DNA of 64,000 nucleotides. Origin: Paenibacillus sacheonensis. Its GTDB lineage: Bacteria; Bacillota; Bacilli; Paenibacillales; Paenibacillaceae. The stretch covers positions 124,001-188,000 of the forward strand of contig NZ_JAAAMU010000004.1 of the NCBI RefSeq assembly GCF_009909195.1, written 5' to 3'. The notes under the pieces are model-generated. The model saw only the letters and a list, made by a program, of their open reading frames with translations. It made no database searches and had not been told where the DNA came from. The translations under genes were made by a program, and so were the position numbers. Of the stretch, positions 52,442-60,335 are shown piece by piece; position 1 is the stretch's first letter, and each line of letters begins with the position of its first letter.

Positions 52442-53572
52442 ATGGTGGACGACATGTTTTGGCGGGGAAGGCGGGTAATGGTTACGGGACATACCGGCTT
52501 TGTCGGCAGTTGGCTGACGTTATGGCTGGAGCGGCTTGGCGCCGTCGTGACAGGCTATAGCGACGGCTTGCCGACATCGGTGTCCATGTATAGGCTTTGC
52601 GGGCTCGAAGCGCATGTGCCTTGGATTCGCGGCGATATTCGCGACGGCATGAGCTTGACGGCTGCTTTGCAGCAGGCAAAGCCCGAGATCGTGTTTCATT
52701 TGGCGGGGGCGAGCGCTTCCAAATCCGAATCCGAAACCGATTCCGAGCATGGGAATGGGTCGTCGTTGGCCCGTCTGTTCGACGTCGAGGTCGTCGGCAC
52801 GGCGGCGCTGCTGGACGCGGTGCGGCTCGTCAGCCGCGACTGCCCGATTCGCGCGGTCGTCGCGCTGACCTCGGACGATTGCTATGCCCCGCGTCCGTGG
52901 GGAGCCGGCCTGCGCGAGAGCGATCCGCTTGGCGGCGATACGCCTGCGGCCGCCAGCAAGGCCTGCGCCGAGCTGGCCGCGGCTGCGTTCCGGCAGGCGT
53001 ATTTCGCCGGCGGCGCAGGGCCCGCGGTCGCGACGGTCCGCGCGGGCGGTTTGATCGGCGGCGGCGATTTCGGCGCCGGCCGCCTCGCCGCGGACTGCGT
53101 GCGCGCTGCAGCGCAGGGGCGCGCCGCGCAGCTGCCAGCCCGGCCGGACGAAGCGCGGCCATGGCTGCACGTGCTTGACGCGCTCGCGGGCTGCCTCGCG
53201 CTCGCGCAGCGGCTGTTCCCGCCCGGCGGCGAAGCCTACGCCGAGGCGTGGAACCTGGGTCCGCGCGCTGGCGATGCGCGGACATCGGCTTGGCTGGCCG
53301 AGACGCTATGCGCCGGCCTCGGCAGCCCTTGGGCTGCGCCGGCGGGCGGCAGCGCCGGCGAGAGCGAGCAGAGGCGCCGGCAGGCCGCGGCGCCCCTGCT
53401 CGATACAGCCAAGGCCGCGGAGCGGCTTGGCTGGCATCCCCGCCTGGAGGCGAGCCAGGCGGTCCGGTGGGCCGCGGAGTGGTACGCGGCCTGGATGAAA
53501 GGCCTGCCGCTGCGCGAGGCGGCGGCTGCGCAAATCGCGTGCTACGAGCGGCTGTCGGCGGAACAGGGCTAG
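52442..53572 (+). CDS. CDP-glucose 4,6-dehydratase-like SDR, catalytic tyrosine missing
   Basis: 376 aa extended short-chain dehydrogenase. The NAD(P) motif GHTGFVGSW is at residues 16-24, DxRD follows in IRGDIRDG, and the layout (SDDCYAPRPWGAGLRESDPLGGDTP, WLHVLDALAGCLALA, EAWNLGPRAGD) copies RfbG/CDP-glucose 4,6-dehydratase. The YxxxK motif reads AAASK: the Tyr position is Ala169 while Lys173 remains. From about residue 120 on the sequence is very GC-rich and Ala/Arg/Gly-laden compared with its neighbours. Start is uncertain (ATG 52427, 52442 or 52454); no sugar-nucleotide genes are adjacent. Confidence 0.75.
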   Translation: MVDDMFWRGRRVMVTGHTGFVGSWLTLWLERLGAVVTGYSDGLPTSVSMYRLCGLEAHVPWIRGDIRDGMSLTAALQQAKPEIVFHLAGASASKSESETDSEHGNGSSLARLFDVEVVGTAALLDAVRLVSRDCPIRAVVALTSDDCYAPRPWGAGLRESDPLGGDTPAAASKACAELAAAAFRQAYFAGGAGPAVATVRAGGLIGGGDFGAGRLAADCVRAAAQGRAAQLPARPDEARPWLHVLDALAGCLALAQRLFPPGGEAYAEAWNLGPRAGDARTSAWLAETLCAGLGSPWAAPAGGSAGESEQRRRQAAAPLLDTAKAAERLGWHPRLEASQAVRWAAEWYAAWMKGLPLREAAAAQIACYERLSAEQG

Positions 53573-53615
53573 CTGGCAGGGAAAGGCGGCTTCGGCGGGA
53601 CTTTTCATAAAAAGG

Positions 53616-53644
53616 CTGTCATTCCGCACAATGTCTGCTATAAT
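53616..53644 (+). promoter_or_regulatory. Promoter of the thiamine-precursor transport operon
   Basis: CTGTCA (53616-53621), 17-base spacer, TATAAT (53639-53644) with extended TGc before it. It lies about 30 bases upstream of the TPP riboswitch. Confidence 0.7.
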
Positions 53645-53674
53645 TAGCAACGTTGCGATTGAATTGAATAGTTG

Positions 53675-53763
53675 ACGGGGAGCTGGGCATGGCCGGCTGA
53701 GAGGAGATCCCTTACGATCTCGACCTTGACCTGATCTGGATAATGCCAGCGTAGGAGTCGAGT
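53675..53763 (+). promoter_or_regulatory. TPP riboswitch (THI element)
   Basis: Conserved blocks appear in order: ACGGGGAGCT, CTGAGA at 53697-53702, and ACCTGATCTGGATAATGCCAGCGTAGG at 53729-53755 (given as two parts: ACCTGATCTGG and ATAATGCCAGCGTAGG). This is the standard thiamine pyrophosphate aptamer. A terminator at 53820 is the likely expression platform, so TPP should switch the transporter operon off. Confidence 0.95.
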
Positions 53764-53819
53764 AACCGCTAAGCATGCGCCTTTTTTAAGGTGCGTTCGC
53801 CAGCCGTTAAAGCCGATAG

Positions 53820-53850
53820 AGGCATCTTCCGACAGGGGGATGTCTTTTTG
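53820..53850 (+). terminator. Riboswitch-controlled terminator
   Basis: AGGCATC (53820-53826) pairs with GATGTCT, extended by TTCC/GGGG pairs around loop GACA, then TTTTTG. A further hairpin GCGCCTT/AAGGTGC at 53777-53795 lies between aptamer and terminator. After it, 53851-54031 holds no gene. Confidence 0.75.
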
Positions 53851-54031
53851 TTCGTATAAGCGGAAGCTCGCTTCGCGAACGGTTGGACAGTCCTGCATAA
53901 CCAGCGAAGACTCCCTGGCTGTTAAATTGTGGTCCGCGGGGAAACCTACGTGTCAACAGGTCCAGATTCATGCCGATACGGCTCGCACACCATACGTTTT
54001 TTGATTAGGCACACGAGGGGAGAAACAAAGG

Positions 54032-55096
54032 ATGAACACCGTGAAACATCGATGGGGATTGAAAGCTGGCATGGCGGTACTGCTGGTACTAGCGCTGGCA
54101 TTGTCGGGCTGCGGCTCAAAGGACGGAAACGGGAACGGGAATGCATCGAACTCGGCTTCGAATACGGATGGCGCGGCTTCGCCGGATAAGCTCAAGGAAA
54201 TCAAGGTCGTGCTGGACTGGACGCCGAATACGAATCATACGGGGCTGTACGTCGCGCGCGATAACGGGTACTTCGAGAAACACGGTCTGAAAGTCGACAT
54301 TATCCAGCCGGGGGAAGCCGGAGCGGATACGATGATCGCCTCGGGCGCGGCCGATTTTGGCGTCAGTTACCAAGAAGGCGTCACGCAGGCGAGAATCCAA
54401 GGCGTGCCGCTCGTCTCGCTCGCCGCGGTGATTCAGCATAACACGTCCGGCTTCGCCTCTCCGGCGGAGAAGGACATTACGTCGCCCAAGGCGTTCGAAG
54501 GCAAAACCTATGGCGGCTGGGGCTCTCCCGCCGAGCCTGCCGTCATCGAGTCGCTCATGCAGGAGGATCAAGGCGATGCCAAGAAAGTCAAAATCGTCAA
54601 TATCGGCGACGCCGATTTCTTCACCGCAACGAAGAAAAGCATCGATTTCGCGTGGATTTTCTACGGTTGGACGGGTGTCGAGGCGGAGCTGAAAGGGCAA
54701 AAGATCAATATGGTCTATCTGACCGATTACAGCAAGAAGCTCGATTATTATACGCCGGTCTTGGCGACGAACGAGAAGATGATCGCCGAGCACAAGGATA
54801 CGGTGGAAGCGTTCATGGCCGCGGCATCCGAAGGGTACCGGTTCGCGATCGACCATCCGGACGAAGCGGCTGAACTATTGATCAAAGCCGTCCCGGACTT
54901 GAATGCCGATCTTGTTCGCGCCAGTCAAAAATGGCTCAGTCCGCGCTATCAAGACGACGCGCCGCGCTGGGGCGAGCAGAAGCTCTCGGTATGGACCGAT
55001 TATGCCGGCTGGATGTACGACCATAAGCTGCTCGATAAACAGCTGGACGCGGAGAAAGCCTTTACCAACGATTTTCTACCGAAGAAGGAGAACTGA
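54032..55096 (+). CDS. thiY: ABC transporter substrate-binding lipoprotein, thiamine-precursor (ThiY-like)
   Basis: 354 aa. A signal peptide with lipobox LALSGC (residues about 22-27) is followed by a low-complexity Asn/Gly/Ser spacer, then an NMT1/THI5-like domain: KVVLDWTPNTNHTGLYVARDNGYFEKHGL, GAADFGVSYQEG and GGWGSPAEPAVIESLM. ThiY of B. halodurans binds N-formyl-4-amino-5-aminomethyl-2-methylpyrimidine, and TPP-riboswitch control here supports a thiamine-precursor substrate. The exact ligand is inferred. Confidence 0.88.
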   Translation: MNTVKHRWGLKAGMAVLLVLALALSGCGSKDGNGNGNASNSASNTDGAASPDKLKEIKVVLDWTPNTNHTGLYVARDNGYFEKHGLKVDIIQPGEAGADTMIASGAADFGVSYQEGVTQARIQGVPLVSLAAVIQHNTSGFASPAEKDITSPKAFEGKTYGGWGSPAEPAVIESLMQEDQGDAKKVKIVNIGDADFFTATKKSIDFAWIFYGWTGVEAELKGQKINMVYLTDYSKKLDYYTPVLATNEKMIAEHKDTVEAFMAAASEGYRFAIDHPDEAAELLIKAVPDLNADLVRASQKWLSPRYQDDAPRWGEQKLSVWTDYAGWMYDHKLLDKQLDAEKAFTNDFLPKKEN

Positions 55097-55101
55097 CCAA
55101 G

Positions 55102-55404
55102 ATGGCAAACGCACTCGTAAGCATTCAAATTATTCCTCGCACGCCGAACGGTGAGAGCGTGATCCCTTACGTCGACCGGGCGATCGAGATCATCAAGGCG
55201 GCCGGCGTCCCCTATCGCGTGGCGCCGCTGGAGACGACGATGGAAGGCGATCTTAACTTATTGCTAGGCGTCGTTCAGGATATGAACGCGGCGATGGCCG
55301 AAATGGGCTGCCCTTCGATTATCTCGCAAATCAAAGTCTACTATGTTCCGGCGGGCACGGCGTCGATGGACGTTCTGCTCGAGAAATATCCGGATGGGCA
55401 GTAA
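55102..55404 (+). CDS. MTH1187-family thiamine-binding protein
   Basis: 100 aa. It matches the MTH1187/YkoF-like domain (COG0011): ALVSIQIIPRTPNGESVIPYVDRAIEIIKAAGVPYRVAPLETTMEGDL. YkoF of B. subtilis, with two such domains, binds thiamine or its pyrimidine. Soluble, no signal peptide. Located between the binding protein and permease genes under the same TPP riboswitch, so it likely handles the imported precursor in the cytoplasm. Confidence 0.85.
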   Translation: MANALVSIQIIPRTPNGESVIPYVDRAIEIIKAAGVPYRVAPLETTMEGDLNLLLGVVQDMNAAMAEMGCPSIISQIKVYYVPAGTASMDVLLEKYPDGQ

Positions 55405-56170
55405 ACGCACGGGGCTGCTTCCGCCGGTGATTGTCCTGGCAGCCGTTCTGCTGTTGTGGCAGGCCGCGGTGTGGCTCTTGAATACCGATGCGTATATCCT
55501 GCCTTCTCCGACGGCCATCGCGAAGCAGGCGTACGATTCGGCGCCGCAGCTTGCGCATCATATGCGTTCAACGCTCGTCATGACGCTGATCGGCTTCGTC
55601 GTGGGGGCATCGCTTGGCTTTCTTATCGCCGCACTGCTCCACGTAATTCCATGGGTGAAATCGGGGTTCTACCCCTTGCTCGTCTTAAGTCAAAACGTTC
55701 CGATTATGGCGCTCGGCCCGCTGCTCGTCCTGTGGTTCGGCTTCGGCATGCTGCCCCGCGTCATTCTCATTACGCTCGTGACGTTCTTTCCCGTTGCCGT
55801 CGCCATGATGACGGGACTCTCGAAGAGCGACGGCGGCTTGTACAATTACATGCGGATGATCGGCGCCACGCAAAGCCAGCTCTTCTGGCGGATGGAGCTT
55901 CCCGGTTCCATGCCGCATCTGTTCTCAGGTCTGAAGATCGCGGCATCCTACAGCGTAATCAGCGCGATCTACGCGGAATCGATCGGTTCGGACAGCGGAC
56001 TAGGTTATTTCATCCTGCTCGCCCAGCATGGGTTCGAGACCGCGAAGGTGTTCGCGGCGATTGCGGTCATCGTGCTGCTCAGCCTCGCGCTGTTCGGCGT
56101 CATTGCACTGGCGGAGCGGATGTTCGTTCGCGGGTCGGCGTCATCGAGAAGGGAAGGGAAACAGTCATGA
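55394..56170 (+). CDS. thiX: ABC transporter permease (ThiX-like)
   Basis: 258 aa with about six helices (LLPPVIVLAAVLLLWQAAVWLL, TLVMTLIGFVVGASLGFLIAAL, LLVLSQNVPIMALGPLLVLWFG, VILITLVTFFPVAVAMMTG). The EAA-like loop is in MRMIGATQSQLFWRMELPGSMPHLFSGLKIA. It belongs to the nitrate/sulfonate/taurine permease group that also holds ThiX. Start ATG 55394 overlaps the previous gene by 11 bases; an upstream start in the overlap cannot be excluded. Confidence 0.88.
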   Translation: MGSKRTGLLPPVIVLAAVLLLWQAAVWLLNTDAYILPSPTAIAKQAYDSAPQLAHHMRSTLVMTLIGFVVGASLGFLIAALLHVIPWVKSGFYPLLVLSQNVPIMALGPLLVLWFGFGMLPRVILITLVTFFPVAVAMMTGLSKSDGGLYNYMRMIGATQSQLFWRMELPGSMPHLFSGLKIAASYSVISAIYAESIGSDSGLGYFILLAQHGFETAKVFAAIAVIVLLSLALFGVIALAERMFVRGSASSRREGKQS

Positions 56171-56940
56171 GCGCCGTGTTGGAAGTCAGCCATTTGACGA
56201 AGATTTTCAAAAATGACCGTAAGACGCATGAGAAAAGCGTGCTCGACGATATCTCCTTCCATGTCGACGAAGGCGAATTCGTGACGTTGATCGGCCCTTC
56301 AGGCAGCGGCAAGACGACGCTGTTTCATTTGATCGGCGGCCTTGAATTGCCGACCTCCGGGGATATCTCGATTCATGGGGTCAGCACGGTCGGCTCGCGG
56401 GGCCACATCGCCTATATGCCGCAGCAGGCTTCTTTAATGCCCTGGTTGACGATCGAGGCCAACATCGTGCTGTCGCTGACGATTGCCGGCATCGGGCAGC
56501 GCGAAGCGCGCGAGCTGGCCCGCGAATGGCTGGGCCGCGTCGGCCTGGAAGGGGTGGCGGACAGTTATCCGGACGTCCTCTCAGGAGGCATGCAGCAGCG
56601 AGTTTCCTTCTTGCGGGCGCTGCTGTCGCCGCAGAAGCTCATGTGTCTCGACGAGCCGTTCAGCGCGCTGGACGCGTTGACCCGGCAGCATATGCAGGCA
56701 TGGCTGCTCTCCCTGTGGGAAAGCAACCGCCGGTCCGTCCTGTTCGTCACGCACAGTATCGAGGAGGCGCTGCTGTTGTCGGACCGGATACTCGTTCTTT
56801 CGGCCGCTCCGGCGGCTATCGTCCGCGAAGTGAGGGTTCCTTTTGCAAGGCCGCGCTCGGAGACGTTATGGGGCGACCCGGCCTTTATCGGTCTCAAACA
56901 GGAGCTATACGAGATGCTGCGGCCCGCTTCGGCGCTTTGA
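56167..56940 (+). CDS. thiZ: ABC transporter ATP-binding protein (ThiZ-like)
   Basis: 257 aa. Walker A LIGPSGSGKTTLFHLIGG, Q-loop MPQQASLMPWLT, signature VLSGGMQQRVSFLRALL, Walker B LMCLDEPFSALDALTR and H-loop LFVTHSIEEALLLSD are complete. It starts at ATG 56167, overlapping thiX by 4 bases, and energises the ThiXY transporter. Confidence 0.92.
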   Translation: MSAVLEVSHLTKIFKNDRKTHEKSVLDDISFHVDEGEFVTLIGPSGSGKTTLFHLIGGLELPTSGDISIHGVSTVGSRGHIAYMPQQASLMPWLTIEANIVLSLTIAGIGQREARELAREWLGRVGLEGVADSYPDVLSGGMQQRVSFLRALLSPQKLMCLDEPFSALDALTRQHMQAWLLSLWESNRRSVLFVTHSIEEALLLSDRILVLSAAPAAIVREVRVPFARPRSETLWGDPAFIGLKQELYEMLRPASAL

Positions 56941-56975
56941 GCGGGTATGCACGTGGATCGGGAGGGAGTGCAAGC

Positions 56976-57791
56976 ATGAATGACGTGATGCGCGGACGAT
57001 GGATCGATGCGCATATCCATTTGGATCTGTATGAAGAAGAGGAGCGCGACATGCTGCTCGAGCGGGCTTTGGAACAAGACGGCGTGGCCGCGGTCATTGC
57101 CGTTTCGATGCATTTGAATTCTTCCCGCGCGAATCGGGAGCTGGCTCGGCGCTTTCCGGGCCGCGTCCATCCCGCTTACGGCTTTCATCCCGAGCAGGAT
57201 ATTCCGTCCGAAGCCGAATCGGAGGCATTGATTCGCTGGATCGGGGAGCGGGCCGCAGCGGGTGAAGCTTTTGCGATCGGGGAAGTCGGACTTCCTTACT
57301 ATACGAGGACGGAGGCGGAGACGGCCGGCAGACCTTTCGACGAAGCGCCTTACGTGGCCTTGCTTGAACGGTTCGTTAAGCTGGCGGCCGAATTGGATGC
57401 GCCGATCGTGCTGCATGCGGTCTACGAAGACGGTGACAAAGCTTGCGACTTACTGGAACGTTACGGCGTCAGACGGGCTCATTTTCATTGGTTCAAGGGG
57501 GCGGAGGAGACGATTCGGCGAATGGCTGCAAACGGGTATAGCATCTCCGTCACGCCGGACGTGTGCTATGAAGAGGAGATTCGAGCGCTTGTCCGGCAGT
57601 ATCCCATCGCCCTCATGATGACGGAAACCGACGGGCCTTGGCCTTTCGAAGGACCGTTTGCCGGCTTGCCGACTATTCCCGGTATGGTGCGTCGGGTTGC
57701 CGAGGCGATTGCGGAGATTAAAGGTCTCCCGCTTCAGGCTGCGGAAGAACAACTGCTGGACAATGCGAAGCGTTTTTATGGCTTGGACTAG
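56976..57791 (+). CDS. TatD-family metal-dependent hydrolase
   Basis: 271 aa, ATG after GGGAGGGAG. TIM-barrel metal hydrolase: IDAHIHLDLY (HxH), FAIGEVGLPYY (Glu), IVLHAVYEDGD (His), AHFHWFKG (His) and MMTETDGPW (Asp). TatD enzymes are deoxyribonucleases/phosphatases of uncertain role. Its place at the end of the TPP-controlled operon suggests a part in processing or salvaging the precursor, but this is inference. Confidence 0.82.
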   Translation: MNDVMRGRWIDAHIHLDLYEEEERDMLLERALEQDGVAAVIAVSMHLNSSRANRELARRFPGRVHPAYGFHPEQDIPSEAESEALIRWIGERAAAGEAFAIGEVGLPYYTRTEAETAGRPFDEAPYVALLERFVKLAAELDAPIVLHAVYEDGDKACDLLERYGVRRAHFHWFKGAEETIRRMAANGYSISVTPDVCYEEEIRALVRQYPIALMMTETDGPWPFEGPFAGLPTIPGMVRRVAEAIAEIKGLPLQAAEEQLLDNAKRFYGLD

Positions 57792-57842
57792 CTTCGGATG
57801 ATCGAGAGATGGGGGGAGCGTTCTAGTTGCCGTGAAAAGACG

Positions 57843-57892
57843 AAAGGATAGAGTACCTGTCGCGGGGTGGACGGGGTGCTCTATCCTTTTTT
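57843..57892 (+). terminator. Terminator of the thiamine-precursor operon
   Basis: AAAGGATAGAGTACC (57843-57857) pairs with GGTGCTCTATCCTTT (57874-57888; one G-T-type pair), then T's. Confidence 0.9.
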
Positions 57893-58187
57893 AAGCGGTC
57901 TGGCGTGCTCGCAGCAGTTCAAGTCAGTCGATTCATCGACCCTATGGCAGAGCGATTTACGCGCTTCTTGGAAGGTTTCTTCCTTCATCTTATGGAAGTT
58001 TTGCTCCATTCATGATGAATCTTCAACGAAATATGCTAAACTAGAGAAGATAGGTTTCGCTTTAACTGGAGCCGGCATGCTGCCGATAGATGCTGCAAGC
58101 TTGCTCCAACATACGAATGGAACATAGGGACAGAGGATCAACGGCAGTGCCGTTCGAACGATAACAGCTACAGGAAGGGCGAGTGGG
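57893..58187 (+). other. Intergenic region before the Zur-like gene
   Basis: About 295 bases without a credible gene. ATATGCTAAACTAG near 58025-58040 is the best -10-like stretch, with no clear -35. No Zur box of the AAATCGTAATnATTACGATTT type is recognisable. Confidence 0.35.
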
Positions 58188-58625
58188 ATGGCTGATTCAC
58201 ATGGTCATGATACCGTGAAGCAAATGATCGGGGTCATGACCGCCAACGGTTGGCGGATCACGGAGCAGCGCAGGGAAATGGCCGAGATTTTCTCGAAGTC
58301 GGAAGGCTACTTATCTCCCAAGGATGTTTACGATCAAATGGCGGTCGCCTATCCTGGCGTGAGCTTCGATACGGTGTACAGGAATCTTCGTCTGCTTAGC
58401 GAGATGGGGGCGTTGGAGCAGTTTTATTTCATGGAGGGCGGATTGAAATTCCGCGCCAGCTGCCTCGACCATCACCATCATCATTTAATTTGCGTCAATT
58501 GCGAGAAGACGCTGACGTTCGAATATTGTCCGATGGAGCAGAAGCTCGATTTGCCGGGGAATTTCAAAATCATGAATCACCGGTTTGAAGTGTTTGGCGT
58601 TTGCGAGGCATGTCAGAAAGAATAA
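58188..58625 (+). CDS. zur: Fur-family regulator, most like zinc uptake repressor Zur
   Basis: 145 aa. The N-terminal winged helix has YPGVSFDTVYRNLRLLSEMGAL (about 55-76). The dimerisation/metal domain has CLDHHHHHLICVNCEKTL with His95-99, Cys102 and Cys105, and a second pair Cys139/Cys142. The poly-His run and CPME motif match B. subtilis Zur (145 aa) better than Fur or PerR. It probably represses zinc uptake genes; none are adjacent. Confidence 0.85.
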   Translation: MADSHGHDTVKQMIGVMTANGWRITEQRREMAEIFSKSEGYLSPKDVYDQMAVAYPGVSFDTVYRNLRLLSEMGALEQFYFMEGGLKFRASCLDHHHHHLICVNCEKTLTFEYCPMEQKLDLPGNFKIMNHRFEVFGVCEACQKE

Positions 58626-58772
58626 ACGGAATGAAATCGATAAGAAACCCTATCGAACGCCACTGCTGTTTCGTACGACGAAGCGGCCGTGGCGCTATTT
58701 GCATGGAATGCAAACTGAAACTTATTCCAACCGATGGTCGTCGAAAGGGAAACGATCGGAACGGGGGATGGT

Positions 58773-59243
58773 ATGAAAGTTCTGCTGTCAATTCTGCTGT
58801 TTGCTTTGCTGATCGGCTGTACGGATCGCAGAGATACACCCCGAGACCAGCTCGAGAACAAACGTTTTCTCGAAAATAAAGGGTATCATGTCATTTCGTA
58901 CGAAGGACGGGCGGATCGTTACGAATTAACGAGACAGAAATTAGTGGCGCTGCCTTATATGATGCATTGGGCTTTGCAGCCGGTTGATCCCGGCGACTAT
59001 CTGGGGAAAACCGTCGACGTCGAACAGTTCATCGTCGATGATCACCCGCTTGCTGAAGGGAAAGTGGACGTGTACGTCTACGTCGTCGATCGTAGACCGA
59101 TCGGGGGGAATTCCTATCCGCATGGCGATGCGTCGGATGGCGGTTATTGGTCGCTTGAAGGGAAAACGTTAGAAGAGATTCAACCGAAGTCGAAGTCGTA
59201 CCAAGAATGGCGCAAAGATTGGGTGGACCGCTATAGCGAATAA
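58773..59243 (+). CDS. Putative lipoprotein of unknown function
   Basis: 156 aa. The signal peptide KVLLSILLFALLIGC ends in a lipobox LIGC near residue 16, giving a membrane-anchored extracytoplasmic protein. The mature part is polar with KGYHVISYEGRADRYEL and VDVYVYVVDRRPIGGNSYPHG. Short soluble lipoproteins of this kind are common in Paenibacillaceae. ATG 58773 is preferred to an upstream in-frame start since the signal peptide begins there. Function unknown. Confidence 0.7.
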   Translation: MKVLLSILLFALLIGCTDRRDTPRDQLENKRFLENKGYHVISYEGRADRYELTRQKLVALPYMMHWALQPVDPGDYLGKTVDVEQFIVDDHPLAEGKVDVYVYVVDRRPIGGNSYPHGDASDGGYWSLEGKTLEEIQPKSKSYQEWRKDWVDRYSE

Positions 59244-59245
59244 GT

Positions 59246-59277
59246 GAAAAGGGCGCGGCGAACCGCGTCCTTTTCTC
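59246..59277 (+). terminator. Terminator after the lipoprotein gene
   Basis: GAAAAGGGCGCGG (59246-59258) pairs with CCGCGTCCTTTTC (59263-59275; one mispair) around loop CGAA. The A-rich 5' side may also serve the converging minus-strand gene. Confidence 0.85.
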
Positions 59278-59336
59278 ATTGTAAGCCTTATCCGAGCACT
59301 TCACGCATTCGCTTCCCACATGGGGTTCGCCGGAGC

Positions 59337-60092
59337 CTATTCGCCTTCCGCCACAAGCTCAAGGATACGGGCACGCGCACCATCCTGATAGTAGCCGCCG
59401 TGATAACAGATGACGCCGCTGATATCTAGCTCACATAACGCCCGAATAGATCGAAGAGCCCGCGCATGGTCGTAATTCGTATTGACGTTCGCCAGTTGGA
59501 GCTGACCATCTTGAATGACGAGCGCGTCGCCGGCAATTAACGTTTTGCTCGCTTGATGATAGAGACTGATATGTCCTGGCGTATGACCGGGCGTATCCAC
59601 TACGATAAGGCCGTCGATCGGTGCTTCGGCTTGTCCATAACCGATCAATCGGTCGACCGGAGCATGGGGCGGGTTCAGCAGCGTATGCCGAAATGCGCGG
59701 CGCGTTTCCTCTGACACGGACGGCGGGAGCGAAGCGATCGCGCGGTCGACACCTTCCGGAGTAACTTTAATGAGCAGTCGTTCTCCTTGAATATACGGCT
59801 GTTCGAGCTCCGATGCCCATACGGCAGGGCGAGGCCGCACGTGGTCCAGCAACATGGGAAGGCTGCCGATATGGTCGATATCCTGATGGGTGATGATAAT
59901 ATCGGTAATCGTTTCAAGCGAATGTCTGGCTTCATTCATGGCCGTTTGAATGAGAGGAAGCTGTCCCGGATAACCCGTATCGACGAGCACGACGCGCTCC
60001 TCGTTCCACAACAGCGTGGGGTGAATGACATTCGGATTACCCATAATGACAGCCTGGATTTCGAGCATGGCGATGCCTGCAGCGATGTTCAT
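59337..60092 (-). CDS. MBL-fold metallo-hydrolase
   Basis: 251 aa from ATG at 60092, preceded by GGAGGG on the minus strand. Metallo-beta-lactamase fold: VVLVDTGYPGQ, IIITHQDIDHIGSL (H-x-D-x-D-H, an Asp in place of the second His of HxHxDH), VVDTPGHTPGHISLY, IAGDAL and CYHGGYY. Such proteins hydrolyse thioesters, phosphodiesters or lactones; substrate unknown. It has a perfect sigma-A promoter upstream, so it is likely expressed alone at a good level. Confidence 0.85.
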   Translation of the reverse strand: MNIAAGIAMLEIQAVIMGNPNVIHPTLLWNEERVVLVDTGYPGQLPLIQTAMNEARHSLETITDIIITHQDIDHIGSLPMLLDHVRPRPAVWASELEQPYIQGERLLIKVTPEGVDRAIASLPPSVSEETRRAFRHTLLNPPHAPVDRLIGYGQAEAPIDGLIVVDTPGHTPGHISLYHQASKTLIAGDALVIQDGQLQLANVNTNYDHARALRSIRALCELDISGVICYHGGYYQDGARARILELVAEGE

Positions 60093-60167
60093 GGTATCCC
60101 TCCGCAATCTAGATTCGCAACCATCATAATCGAGAAGGAATAGCTCAGTCAATTTAAAAAAATTAAT

Positions 60168-60196
60168 ATTATATCACAAAAATAATTATTTGTCAA
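60168..60196 (-). promoter_or_regulatory. Perfect consensus promoter of the MBL hydrolase gene
   Basis: On the minus strand TTGACA (60196-60191), 17-base spacer, TATAAT (60173-60168). The start codon is about 70 bases downstream. The surrounding 50 bases are unusually AT-rich. Confidence 0.85.
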
Positions 60197-60271
60197 TAGA
60201 CGAAATTGATTTTCGAGAGGCTGTCCTAACGTGGCAGTGGAGCATAATCGAGAACAATCCCATAGCAAAAC

Positions 60272-60306
60272 AAAACCCGGGGTCAGCAAGCTGCTTCCCG
60301 GGTTTT
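60272..60306 (-). terminator. Terminator of the minus-strand permease gene
   Basis: AAAACCCGGG (60272-60281) and CCCGGGTTTT (60297-60306), a perfect 10-bp stem, 29 bases beyond the permease stop. The symmetric A/T ends could allow function in both directions. Confidence 0.8.
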
Positions 60307-60335
60307 ACAGTTTCTCTAGCGATAGTGCCAGTCGG

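Noticed and set aside
51833-53572. A 579-codon open frame covering the end of dnaD and the SDR gene
   Set aside because: The first 200 codons run in another frame over dnaD and a terminator and only reflect high GC; the SDR begins near 52442.
55456-56940. A 494-codon frame starting inside the permease gene
   Set aside because: Only the part from 56167 encodes an ABC ATPase with a proper start; the rest is out of frame over thiX.
57867-58127. An 86-codon frame before the Zur-like gene
   Set aside because: It begins inside the operon terminator and has no ribosome site.
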